NCBI GenBank assembly: GCA_963691705.1
Contig: OY829541.1
Location: 13,448,564 to 13,512,563, forward strand
Direction of reading: 5' to 3'
From: Viola odorata
Lineage: Eukaryota; Streptophyta; Magnoliopsida; Malpighiales; Violaceae
Length of the DNA stretch: 64,000 nucleotides
Shown here one piece after another: positions 20,456 through 30,535 of this stretch (position 1 is its first letter; every line of letters begins with the position of its first letter). The notes beneath the pieces were generated by a model that saw only the letters and a program-made list of their open reading frames with translations, was not told the DNA's origin and ran no database searches. The translations under genes and the position numbers were made by a program.

Positions 20456-20827
20456 ATCAAGAACTAACCCAGCAACACGAACCGAGTCGGAATTGGACCG
20501 GGATGATAAAATGTCTGAAATAGTGTTTCAGACATAGGGTTTGGAGCATAGGAGGTACTCGTACAAGTAAGCTTCTCCAGATTTGGTGCGAAGGTCTGGA
20601 GAAGGAAGATTTATAAGTGGTTGAGGGTGGCGAAAGAGTTGGATTTTGGGTTGTGAGGAAGCGAGTGATTTGATGTAGGAGTCGGCATGGGAATAGTTTG
20701 GCATCTTCATGACAAGGATGGTGATTAGGAATCAATCATGATGGTTGAGAAGGATTTTTGCAAACTCAATTGTTGGGACCGAGTGACCAACTCCTGGGGT
20801 TACAACAAATATTAGCTCTGCTAATTT
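20456..20827 (-). pseudogene. Captured UDP-glucosyltransferase (UGT71-like) N-terminal fragment
   Basis: The minus strand gives KLAELIFVVTPGVGHSVPTI, EFAKILLNHHD, then FLITILVMKMPNYSHADSYI, QLFRHP and VRVAGLVLD. This is the acceptor-binding N-terminal half of family-1 plant glycosyltransferases, which add sugar from UDP-glucose to small molecules. P-G-V-G-H carries the catalytic His position. Two TGA stops in the same frame (about 20732-20734 and 20525-20527) break it. About 120 of roughly 470 residues are present and the PSPG donor motif is absent. The UGT71 assignment is from memory of the family pattern. Confidence 0.8.
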
Positions 20828-20964
20828 TTCGACGACATAGTTTGCTTGTTCATGGATTGATCTTTCTGATTTCTGAACCAAATGACCAAGAGAGATGAGA
20901 TGAATTATGTCACACAAAAATGAAGGAAGTGATGATATTTCTATATCATTCGGTGATCCGTCAC

Positions 20965-21083
20965 TATGATTTATTCTATTTCGTATGTTTTATTGTAAAA
21001 TATTTTCTATGTCAATATATAATCCAAAACAACAGTGTACGATTTTATTCTATTTCGTATGTTTTATTGTAAAATATTTTCTT
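20965..21083. repeat. Direct duplication of about 42 bp inside the hAT
   Basis: gattttattctatttcgtat and the following 22 bases occur at about 20969-21010 and again at 21041-21082. Confidence 0.75.
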
Positions 21084-21500
21084 CCATGAAATAGTTAGAA
21101 ATTAGAGAATGACGTAAAAAAAAGAGGATAGAAAAACTAAGAAGTACAAATTATATGTTTTAAGGAAATTATTTTATATCTTTTGATTTTATCTTATAAA
21201 AGAAAATTAATGTTTGATAACATCTATTCATTCATTTAGATTTACACAACATGATAAATCATATTCAAAGGGACACGAGAGGAGTCGAATCTTGTTGTAT
21301 GTCTTTAGAAATTGTCTTTTTCCTTCTTTTATTAGTGTTGTGTAAAACTTCATGACTCTAATAATGGATATAATGGAGTATATTTTAAAGCAGCCGATCA
21401 TTTTCTTGATTTAGGGATTAGATAAAAGAGAAATTTTTTACTTGATTTAGGGATTAGATAAAAGATAAAAATATATAAGAAAAGAAAAGAAAAGTGATTT

Positions 21501-21582
21501 GCCCAATTCGGATTTGAACCCACGCCCTCTTGCAAAGGGGAGAACTTGAGTTAGGCGCCTTAGACCACTCGGTCATCCTGAC
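21501..21582 (-). tRNA. tRNA-Leu(CAA) relic inside the non-autonomous hAT
   Basis: The minus strand reads GTCAGGATGaCCGAGTGGTC (acceptor 5' strand, D arm and A box), AAGGCGCC, an anticodon region around ctCAAgt, then GGGTTCAAATCC (B box). This is the plant tRNA-Leu(CAA) pattern. The 3' side of the T arm and acceptor stem (cgaattgggc) no longer pairs with the 5' side, so it is a pseudogene-like copy. Confidence 0.6.
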
Positions 21583-21693
21583 ATTGATGTTTAACATTGC
21601 TTAGTAAATTAATATGTTCATTCAATTAAATAAATATTTTTTTTGATTGGTCGTCCACCCTAGCCCTGGGCTGGATCCATCCCTGCTCACATT

Positions 21694-22124
21694 CCCATAC
21701 TCACTCGGTAAGTTGAGAACATAGGCATTTTCATTGATCTTTTCTAGGATTTGAAAAGGTCCATCGCAGAGCGGGCTGATTTTGCTCTTGCGTTGTTACG
21801 TGAATTTGTCTTTCTGAAGGTAAAGCCAAACCTAATCGTCGTGATGAAAGGAGGTGATTTTCTTGCCACGGTTTCATTATGTTCCAATGCGGTCATTCAT
21901 CTTTTCAATATTAGCCTTGGTTTGCTCATGGATTTTCTTCACAAACTCCGCCTTGCGCTCACCTTCTAAACACTCAAAATCATGTAAGGCTAAAGGGAGA
22001 AAATCTAATAGAGTTAGTGATTTGAAACCATACCCAATTTAAAATGGTGAAAAGTGCGTGGATGAATGTACAACATGGTTATAAGTAAATTTAATAAATG
22101 GAAGGCATTCCTCCCAATTAACCC
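21694..22124 (-). pseudogene. Element F: integrase C-terminal half, with stops
   Basis: Minus strand remnants: VNWEECLPFIKFTYNHVVHS, FLPLALHDFECLEGERKAEF, ANIEKMNDRIGT, then LCDGPFQILEKINENAYVLN. This is chromovirus integrase after the catalytic core. The core (the DDE residues) is deleted between WPHMK (22125) and this piece. Several stops are present. Confidence 0.75.
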
Positions 22125-22382
22125 TCATTTCATGTGAGGCCAAAAGAAATGAGTTTTCAAAACCTCTAATATTTTATCAATGCTGAAATGTCCCGTTAAC
22201 CCTCCACTGTGCGATTCAAGAACAAGTAAATCATGCAAACTACAATGAGGAATACACAATCTACTATCTCGAAACAAGTCATTATCATGCTTGTAAAAAT
22301 GCAAGTAAGCACTTTGAGCGCATGCACGATAAATATCACTAAAATTAGTATCAAGGGGAAAAAAGGTCAATAATATACCCAA
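22125..22382 (-). pseudogene. Element F: integrase zinc-finger region
   Basis: Minus frame: FSDIYRACAQSAYLHFYKHD, LCIPHCSLHDLLVLESHSGG, LTGHFSIDKILEVLKTHFFW. H2C2-type start of chromovirus integrase, ending WPHMK at the deletion point. Confidence 0.8.
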
Positions 22383-23127
22383 AGCCTAACATCTTGGCTT
22401 GAAGGGTGTTAAGAAGTGTGTACCTTCGAGAAAGCGCATCCACCACGATATTCTCCTTGCCTTACATGTACTTGATGTGGTAAGGGAAGCTTTTAAGAAA
22501 TTTCATCCATACGACATGTCGCTTGTTGAGCTTTCCTTTGCCCTTCAAGTACTTGAGACTTAGATGGTCCATACACAAGATAAATTCCTTCAGTAAAAGG
22601 TAATGTTGTCACACTTCAAAAGCTCACACCAATGCATATAACTCGTGGTCATAAGTGGGGTAATTCAATTGTACGCCCTTGAATTTTTCACTAAAAAAGG
22701 CTATAGGCCATTTTTCTTGAGCAAGAACAGCTCCCATCCCGATCCCACTTGCATCACACTCGACTTCAAAAATCTTCACAAAATTCGACAGCGCTAAAAT
22801 TGGGCTTGAGCACAAACGGTCCTTTAGCTCTTCGAAAGCCTTTGCATGTTCGGCTCGCCACTCAAAGGGAACGTTCTTCTTGGTCAAATCGTTCAATGAT
22901 GCGGCAATGATGGAGAAGTCCTTGACAAAGCATCGATAGAATCCAACAAGTCCATCTAATGAGCGCGCATCACCCACATTTTGTGGTGTAGGCCACTCGC
23001 AGATTGCCCTAATCTTTTCCTCATCTACCATCACGTCATTTGCACTAAAGACATAACCAAGAAAACCAACTTTGGGGAAAAAAAATTCAGATTTCGTTAG
23101 CTTGGCATATAGGCGATGTTCACGCAA
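22383..23127 (-). pseudogene. Element F: RT thumb and RNase H, degenerate
   Basis: The minus frame 23127-22624 reads [86 protein letters not shown]. This is the RT connection and the start of RNase H (first Asp in ECDAS). It continues with stops to DALSRRYTLL near 22430. Chromovirus-like by motif order. Confidence 0.85.
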
Positions 23128-24133
23128 TGCAATTGATCTAAATTCTCATCCAAAGAGACATTATACACTAAAATATCATCAAAATACACCACAACAAATT
23201 GGCCAATAAATGCACGTAAGACATGGTTCATTAAGCACATGAATATGCTTGGTGCATTAGTGAGGCCGAATGGCATGACAATTCATTCGTATAAATCATG
23301 TTTCATTTTAAAAGCGGTTTTCTACTTGTCACCCTCTCTCGTGCGAATTTGGTGGTATCTGCTAACAAGATCAATTTTTGAAAATATTTTGCTACCACTT
23401 AACTCATCAAGCATATCATCTAAATGAGGTATAGGGTGGTAATACTTTACTGTGATCTTATTGATGGCGCGACAGTTAACACACATTCGGTAGGTGCGAT
23501 CTTTCCTCAGCACAAGGATGACCGAAGTTGTGCTTGGGGATAAGCTCCCGTGCACAAAACCCTTGGCGAGTAGATCCTCGACTTATCGTTGTAATTCCTT
23601 GGTCTCCTCCGGGTTGCATCAATAAGCTGGTTGGTTCAGAATTGAGGAGCCCAGAATGAAATCAATTTGATGCTCAATGTCGCGGATAGGAGGTGCCTAC
23701 TTGGCATCTCGTCGGGGAATACATCTTCAAAATTTTGCAAAAGAGAAGACAAGCCACTAGGGGTAGGAGAAGGATTAGGGTTAGTTTTCGCAACACAATT
23801 ATGTTTGTACCGAAGTACAAGACAGGGTCGGGCAGAAATCAAAGAATACTTAAAATCCTTTCTCGTGGCATACACATTCAATTTCTTTTCCCTCCTCTCA
23901 TTGCTCTCACGCTCACTTTCATTAGCATGCTTACTCTTTTCATGCTTGCTCTTTCTACTCGATTCTTTGCCACATCTCTTTACATGCTCACTTTTTTCAT
24001 GCAAGTTATTTTGTGAACTCATATTTTTCACTCCACACAACTCGCCTTTTCTCTCAAGCTTATAAAGGATGTCTAATTTGGCATTATCTTTATCAACCCA
24101 AAGTTGATCCGCTAACACTTGTGATGGTAACAA
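23128..24133 (-). pseudogene. Element F: pro-RT linker and RT fingers/palm, degenerate
   Basis: The minus frame 23555-23322 has TSVILVLRKDRTYRMCVNCRA, INKITVKYYHPIPHLDDMLDE and KIDLVSRYHQIRTREGDK. The upstream frame 24133-23636 has the linker YATRKDFKYSLISARPCLVL and LLQNFEDVFPDEMPSR, which precede RT in these elements. The Y-x-DD palm motif falls in the frameshifted stretch around 23160-23260 ([13 protein letters not shown] on the complementary reading shows the region is scrambled). Not functional. Confidence 0.8.
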
Positions 24134-24249
24134 AGGTGGGATGCTAAATTATTTTTAATGGTTAGTGTAGCCATCATAAATAGCACGTCTATCAAATTGC
24201 CAAGGTCAGCCAAGTAGAATGTGACATGCTTGCTTTGTTTGTGCATTAA

Positions 24250-24865
24250 GCGTTCGCCGCACAACTAAGGGTAAAGAATTTGCAACATTGACCACATCAT
24301 AATTAGCCGCATCCTCGTCACTATCACTAGCCGATTCCTCTCGGTTACTCATCTAATCTTCATCGCCACTCATAATTGTACCATCTCGTATCAACATTAC
24401 TCTTCTATTAGGACACTCGGTTGCCTTGTATCCTCTCCCTTGTGATGCGATCACACCTATTGATACGATCCTTGCTAGGCTTGGATCGATTCTCCTTTTT
24501 GTGATCGTCATTGGCCTTTAAGCCAACCGGGGGCTTCCTCGGAATGAATGTTAGTGGTGTCTCCATCCTCTCGTACTTAACATTCTGCCTTAGCCTCTCA
24601 TAGGCTCTTTCATGCGTAACCTCTACATACAAACGCTCACTTTGTGACTGGCGTTCGGGTCTACTTACGTGCCAAGGTGGTTCACGTTCCAATCTGTCTG
24701 CGTGCCAATAGGGCTTGCGTTCTGCTCTATCTTCGAACTATGGTAGTGCATGCCCTTTCTCGCTTGCGTGCCATGATGTCTCACGCTTGTGTATTCTTGG
24801 CTTATGTCTTGGGCTAGACATGGCAAACTCATGTTGGCCCCTTCTCCTCCTGTCCACTGCCTCAT
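24250..24865 (-). pseudogene. Element F: gag remnant with frameshifted zinc knuckle
   Basis: Two overlapping minus frames (24865-24665 and 24692-24408) cover basic gag sequence. The second ends near a knuckle whose residues are split between frames (RCDR in one, YKATECPNRR in the other), followed by GTIMSGDEDE-like coding. The usual globular gag domain of about 250 residues is absent, so there is an internal deletion. Confidence 0.6.
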
Positions 24866-25464
24866 ACCTCGTTCTCTCCATAGATGATATTGGCATGACT
24901 TAAAAATTGTGTTTTTCGCTCACAGCTTGTGTCTACAACTTGTAAAATCAATATCTTCCACGTCTGATCTCCGAATTAAGTGATTCTTTTTGTTGTAGAT
25001 CCGTAACAGCTCCAAGTATGTTGAGTAAAAATTTCAGAATTTTCTGGGCTGGTCTGCTATATATTGTTTTTGTGTTTCGGTTTCAGAATTTTCTGACTCT
25101 AAGAAACAACAACTAAAGGAAAGACTCTTTTGGTAATTTTTTTTTGTTTTTTGCACCTTTCTGGACAGAATTTAAAGACTCTTTTGTGACACTTTGGGGG
25201 ACTGATTTTTGTGACTCTAATTTGACACTTTGGGGACTTCTTTTTGTGACTCTATTTGGTAGATAGAAGACAAACAAATCAGACTAGATTTGTCTAAATA
25301 AAATAAAAACACAAACGCAAAGGAAAACTTGATTTAGAAAATTGATTTCTAAACCGACACTTTGGGGGACTATTTTTTTTTACTCTAACTGAAATAACAA
25401 GACACAAAAGAAAAGGATAGATGGATAGATACCAAACTTGAACGGCCTTCGCTCCACTACCAAC
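24866..25464 (-). other. Element F leader, with short tandem repeats
   Basis: No gene. 25145-25390 contains four degenerate copies of 'gacactttggggga' with 'tttttgtgactct'. The primer-binding site lies at the right edge (minus strand gttggtagtggagc, 25464-25451). Confidence 0.55.
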
Positions 25465-26800
25465 TGATACGATCCTTGCTAGGCTTGGATCGATTCTCCT
25501 TTTTGTGATCGTTGTTCAAGTGTGGATTTCGTTGCGGAAGTCTTTGATAACATGATTTGAATAGGACTCATGTCGGGTGAGCATAGACGAGCTCTCGCTG
25601 GCCTAGCCGATGCCTTGATGAGGTTCTCACAAGGGTGAGTGAAGGCGAGCATAGCTGACCTTACCGATGTCTTGTGATGGGGTTTGAACTTTCAATTTAC
25701 TTGAGTTGTTCTTCGAGTGTTCGGACTCAAAGGATTCAAGGTTCAAGGCTTGAACAATGTTGAGATCAATTTAACTCAGGGTTTTAGGCCAAAAAGATCT
25801 TATTTTATTAAGCCAAGTGGCTGCCTTTAAATAGGCTTGCGCTAAGTACAAGTTTAACTAAGACTAGAAAACCTATTTTAACTAGAACTCCTAAGTAACT
25901 TCGAAATAGAACTTGTACTAGTCTAATAACTGTAAAAACTAATTAATAAATACAAATAAAGCTTTCTAGAACATTCTAAAAGCATTCGCATCATCAGGCC
26001 AAGGTTTGGGCCGAATTCTCCAAGTTGCAGGCTGCTCGCGTTCACACTGCGCGCCAAAATGTCCACCCGCCCTAACTGTTGATTGGCTTGTCCGATTAGG
26101 CTGAAACTTGTCCCATTCGACAGATAAGACCCAAATATAGTAGGAGGGTGCTCCTCTTCCTGGTCCGGGCCTGACTGGTATGAAGAATGGTCATTGGCGT
26201 TGACGGACGTGTTTTGAAGTCCTCATCCGCGTAGGATTGCTGTCAGCGAAAATGTCTCGACCGATAACAAACAAACGGCTTGGACGTTTGATCTGAATTT
26301 GGGAAACAATGAAGAAGACATCATGAGGTTTCATAATTGATATAGATCGCATGATTCTGACATCTGATGATCGAGATATGGTCCGACTAAGTTGTCTATC
26401 ACGTTTGCGCTTAGGACACTTGTGCATGCAAAAGTAGCAACGGGCCTTCTTGCAAGTTGCTCGTCCAAATGTCCTCAAACTTGGCAGAGTCTCTCCTAAG
26501 ATCCAAATCGGTCTTGTATTTATCTTGGAACCCAATTTGGGACCTTTCTTCCATGAATTGGCTCATGTAGATGTGCAACCTCGGACTATGCGCCTCCAAG
26601 CCACCTTCCATGTCATCCTTCACCCAAGGACTTGATCCAGCAATATCCCTTGCCTAGTTTGCATGTCTAGATGTTTTTGTAACCTCCCTTGAAGCTTTGG
26701 AATGTCTTGGGCTTGACGTTTTGGGTTGATTGGCCTTAGTCGCAAGACGTGTGCGCTTTGTGCGTGCTCTAGGGCTAGCCTCGGGGTTAGGATCGTATCA
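25465..26800 (-). repeat. 5' LTR of element F (minus strand), start uncertain
   Basis: On the minus strand it ends ggatcgtatCA at 25465, directly before a chromovirus-type primer-binding site. A TATA-like ctatttaaagg lies near 25835-25825. I place the start at 26800 because the minus strand there reads TGATACGATCC, the exact inverted complement of the end. Part of 26190-26790 could instead be coding remnant, so the start has low confidence. Confidence 0.5.
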
Positions 26801-27447
26801 CCTACTTTAAAGCTTGGAGAGCGAGATATGACGCCGAGAGGGCCAATCCTAAAGAGCATGGCCAAGAAGATCACCCTATGGATTGAGGCCAAGATGAGCA
26901 AAGATTGCTTCAAGACGAAGGTCGGACACTTATGATGATCGCACACCATGTCAGAGGCCAACAATCGAGCTCGAAGCCATCAAAGACAAGTTCAACAATT
27001 CATGCCCAGTAGCTAACGACATACTATTAAGCCACTAACAGTATACCGTTAGTCTCTGGAATATTTTGGGAATTCTAAAGCGAAGCAAAGCTAACGGCAT
27101 ACCGTTAAGCCACTAACAGTATACCGTTAGCCTCGGGAATATTTTCGGGAAGTTAAGAAATGAAGCTAACAATATACCGTTAGTCTCTAACTTGTACCCG
27201 AGAATTGCCCAAAAAACCCCTTGTTTGCAACTTGTATAAATAGCTAGGCTTCTTTCTTTTCTTCTGGAGTTATTGTCAAGTGTCTATTGCTAGAGATGAG
27301 AATAATCCTCCCTCTAAATACCTTAAACTAACTTTGTGAGAATCAAGCCTAGGAGACTCCTGGATTCCTTGCAAGTAAAACCCTTTTGTCTCCATCCTTT
27401 GATTTGTTATTTTTGCTGATATTGGTAAGAACTTCTTGGTTTGTGTG
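26801..27447 (+). repeat. Element G: pol tail scrap and first part of LTR
   Basis: 26801-26935 reads ERDMTPRGPILKSMAKKI, resembling the 'GPITRxRA' end of pol. From about 26936 the sequence looks like LTR: three copies of a near-palindrome ctaacggtataccgttag (27010-27185), a TATA box TATAAATAG (27234-27242) and a leader-like T-rich stretch. The LTR is cut at 27447 by the Ogre element and resumes at 44938 (or 44943 after the duplicated gtgtg). Confidence 0.6.
27234..27242 (+). promoter_or_regulatory. TATA box in LTR of element G
   Basis: cttgTATAAATAGct. Confidence 0.55.
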
Positions 27448-28131
27448 TGTTGATACCCGAATTTTGACGCCATTTTTATTTAATTTTAGCATTTCCGTTA
27501 TTTAGTTAATTTACGGTCATTTTCAGTTGATTTAATGTCGCTAGCATTCTTAGGTGTTTCATTGCATTTTAGCATCATCGTTAGCATCGTCAGCTTTCGA
27601 AGTAGCATTTTTAATTTTTCGTCAAGTATTTTCATTATTATTATCATTATTATTTTTAGCCTTAAAAATCACATTTTTAATTATCCGGCAGTCGTTTCTT
27701 AAATTATTCTTCGTTTTAGGTCATCACATGAATTTTAGGATTTTTTATATTTTCGCACATTTTTTAGTATTTTTATTTTTTATTATTATTTTCGTTCGAG
27801 CTTTTATTGGACCCGAGTAAGTTCGCTCGGACAATAGCTTGACTTTAAAATGTTTTCCATCAACTAGTTGCTAGATTTTTTTCCGGTCGCAACGGTCTAC
27901 AGCGTTTCGTGTAATTTTCGGTGTAACGCTTTATTTTTTCGTTCCCGCGTTTCGCGCCTTTGAACACTAAAATAAACGCGTTAAACGAGAAGTTCTCATC
28001 GTTCGCTGTAGACGGTTAAAACCGTTGTATTTTTTTCTACGCGCCGGTACCTTCGGCTCGAAAAGTCGGAACGTTTGCTCGACGGATCCGGCTCGAGGCT
28101 ATTTAAATCAGATGAAAGGCCATTTGATCAT

Positions 28132-28177
28132 GGCCATTGATCTGGTCAACCAAGGAAAGTCAACCAGATCAATGGCC
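28132..28177. repeat. Perfect 15-bp hairpin upstream of the Ogre promoter
   Basis: ggccattgatctggt (28132-28146) and its exact reverse complement (28163-28177), separated by 16 bases, about 195 bp before the TATA box. Confidence 0.85.
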
Positions 28178-28370
28178 CTTGATTTATTGTGCATAATGCA
28201 CATGCACAGTGCAAGGAAATTCTCAGCCACGAGCCCGCGCCCGAGCCACCTGCTCTCCTTCTCAGCCACGTCTTCGTCCGAGCCCCTAGCCGTAGCTCCC
28301 TAGCTCCGCCATCATCACGCCTCCAGCTCCTCCACGCGCAGCTCCCTCCGCCACTCTCCCACGCGTCTTT

Positions 28371-28386
28371 CGGCTATAAATAGCCG
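28371..28386 (+). promoter_or_regulatory. Ogre LTR TATA box within a palindrome
   Basis: CGGCTATAAATAGCCG is a symmetrical 16-mer with the TATA box in its centre. Confidence 0.7.
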
Positions 28387-29425
28387 TCTGTTCCTTCGTC
28401 AAAAGGGTCCGAAATTTCACCCAAAAAAAAGCTCTACTCCCTCTCCATTTTTCCTGGCCAATTCACATACACTTGGACCACATTCCGCACTCTCAATCCC
28501 ACTCCTCGCCGACATTCGCCGGAGCAGCACCACGGTGAGCATTTCGCTCTCATTTTTTTAAAATTTCGTTTAACACTTAGTTAATTAATTAAGCCTCAAA
28601 ACTTGCTGCAAACACTCGGTTTTCAACTCAATTTCACCATACTAACACTAGTTTAAATTATCGTGGCTTAGTTTAATTGTTTCGGTAATTAACGTGTATA
28701 TGCATTGTTTCTTTTTCTTCAAAAAGCTTGCTGTTTTCGTGTTCTTTTTCTTGCTGTGATCGTGTGTTGGTGCTGCTGGGAGGGAGACCTTCCTTTCGGG
28801 TCAAGAACCAGGCGAATTGGTCGCCTGGTTTCGTGGCATGAGTCGCCGGCCACAACGCCGGCGACGTGGGAAGCAAGAACAGCCATGCTGTTCTTGCGAG
28901 GAAGAAGAAGATGGGAACGGGCCAAGCCCGTCCCTCTTGGAAATTAAGGCACTGATGGGCCTTGGCTTAAGCCAAGCCCATCTTGCCTTTAATTGTTGTC
29001 ATGGGCTAGGATTCATTCCTAGACCAATTTGATTTAAGTCATGCATGCGGGCCCGGCCCAAATAATTTTCGTCAAGCATTCGAGTCATTTTTTTTACGTT
29101 ATTTTATCTAATGCTCGTATGTAATGTTAATTTAATTCGTATGCCATATTTAATTAATCATTATTTACTTGTTTAAATTTAAATACTTGTTTATTATTTC
29201 GCTTTGCTTAAATATTTATATACCATGATTAAATATTTATGCACGAAATTAAATAGTCGTATACCATGCTTTAAATGCTTATACATGATTTAAATGCTCA
29301 CATGCGTCATTTCCGTGTTCATATGTTTTCGTATGCTCGTTCTTGCGACAACTTGTTATTTAATTGTTTTATATCCGAATTGCTTCTTTCTTATCGCAAT
29401 ATTTATTCTCACAATATTTAATTTC

Positions 29426-29880
29426 TGATAACAATTGTAATACCCCCAGGGCATTTTAGTCCGGACAGGGGGTGCGTCATCTTTAGCTACTGTAAGGCCC
29501 GCCTGGCCTCTTGCTAGTCCTGCTACCGGGGGGTGGTCGACGTCAGCGGGGGGGCCCCATCCAACACGATATGGCGCTTATTCCCACACCCGGTACGCCA
29601 TAAGTATTGACATCCCAAGACAGCACTCCCGACCAAATATCCTATAAATACCCCCTCCTAGGTAGAAAAGGAGGAGAACTCTCTCTCTCTACTCTCTCTC
29701 ACTACTACTCCTACATACCCCTTATATTTCGCTACTTATACTGACTTGATCGTCGGAGTACCTGCGCCGGGGACCCCCTCCGGCGCCTTGCAGGTGTAGC
29801 GGCGGCGAGGACCACCCCCTCAGAGGTGAATATCGCCAAGATTCTTCCTACCCCGGGTATAATCGAATCATATTTTATCA
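29426..29880 (+). repeat. Left LTR of element C
   Basis: TGATAACAAT...TATTTTATCA. TATA box CTATAAATA (29643-29651), CT-rich stretch, then the GC hairpin cgccggggaccccctccggcg followed by ccttgcaggt. Confidence 0.95.
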
Positions 29881-30535
29881 AATGGTGCTTTTGTTGAGAG
29901 TATTTAGATCGTCAAGTGAGTTCCTTGAGATCTGAAGGCTCTCCTCTCCATATACATGTTTATTATTTTCCATTGCCGCCACTGGTTTTTCTGGTAATGG
30001 GTTCACCATGTGGTTTTAGCCTGGATCCGATGATATGAGTTTGAATGGTCATTCTATTGTTAGAAGGCAAAAAGATCAGATCTGGAAAATGGGGATCCAA
30101 GAATTTATTGTTATTTGTTCAAAAGAAAAACCAGATCTGAAAAAAAAAAAAAAAAAAAAAGAAAAAGAGGGAGAGAAGTCATGATTATCTTCGTCAAAAT
30201 CAAGATCTCTGCCAAGGATCATTTTACTTTTGGAAAATGGGTTTTGAATTTAGAGACCCATCCTCATTTCTTCAACCTGAGGCGGCCGATCACCACCGAG
30301 TATGATTATGGAACAAATCATCTTGTTGTGCTCACTGTCATTAATTATCTTCTCATTTGATTTTACTGGGATCATCATCATCTTGTTTGAGGCACGTACT
30401 CCGAAAGCAAATGTTGCTGGAAAGGAGAAGATGAATAGTAAGTTGTGCCAAATTAATTATAATGGCAATTTGTGAAGCAATCATATATATTTTAAAGCAT
30501 GACATGTGAGCTTCTGGGAAAAAGACGAAACCGTG
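29881..30535 (+). other. Element C primer-binding site and leader
   Basis: aatggtgcttttgttgag follows the LTR and matches the leader of D. The rest of the leader has an A19 run (about 30140-30158) and short frames only. Confidence 0.7.

Larger units (their letters stand above)
20099..21685 (-). mobile_element. Non-autonomous hAT transposon carrying host gene fragments (Pack-type)
   Basis: Ends CAGGGACGGATCCAG (20099) and ...CTGGATCCATCCCTG (21685), flanked by the 8-bp duplication ctcacatt (20091-20098, 21686-21693), as expected of hAT. It interrupts the integrase of F. About 120 bp at the 20099 end (agtatttgtatccgtcact and neighbours) match the reverse complement of the right end of the autonomous hAT at 52740-52860. 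The other end matches that element's left end (ggatccagcccagg). No transposase. It holds a UGT fragment and a tRNA-Leu relic, both on the minus strand. Confidence 0.93.
27448..29425 (+). repeat. Ogre 5' LTR, first part
   Basis: LTR from TGTTGATACC to the insertion site of C. It has a promoter near 28371 and an AT-rich end. The G/C-rich part 28740-29060 has short open frames but nothing I recognise. Confidence 0.85.

Noticed and set aside
21501..21582. Functional tRNA-Leu gene
   Set aside because: T arm and acceptor 3' strand do not pair with their 5' partners; kept only as a relic.
28705..29032. Overlapping short frames on both strands in the Ogre LTR
   Set aside because: GC-rich leader sequence; no conserved domain and different frames equally open.
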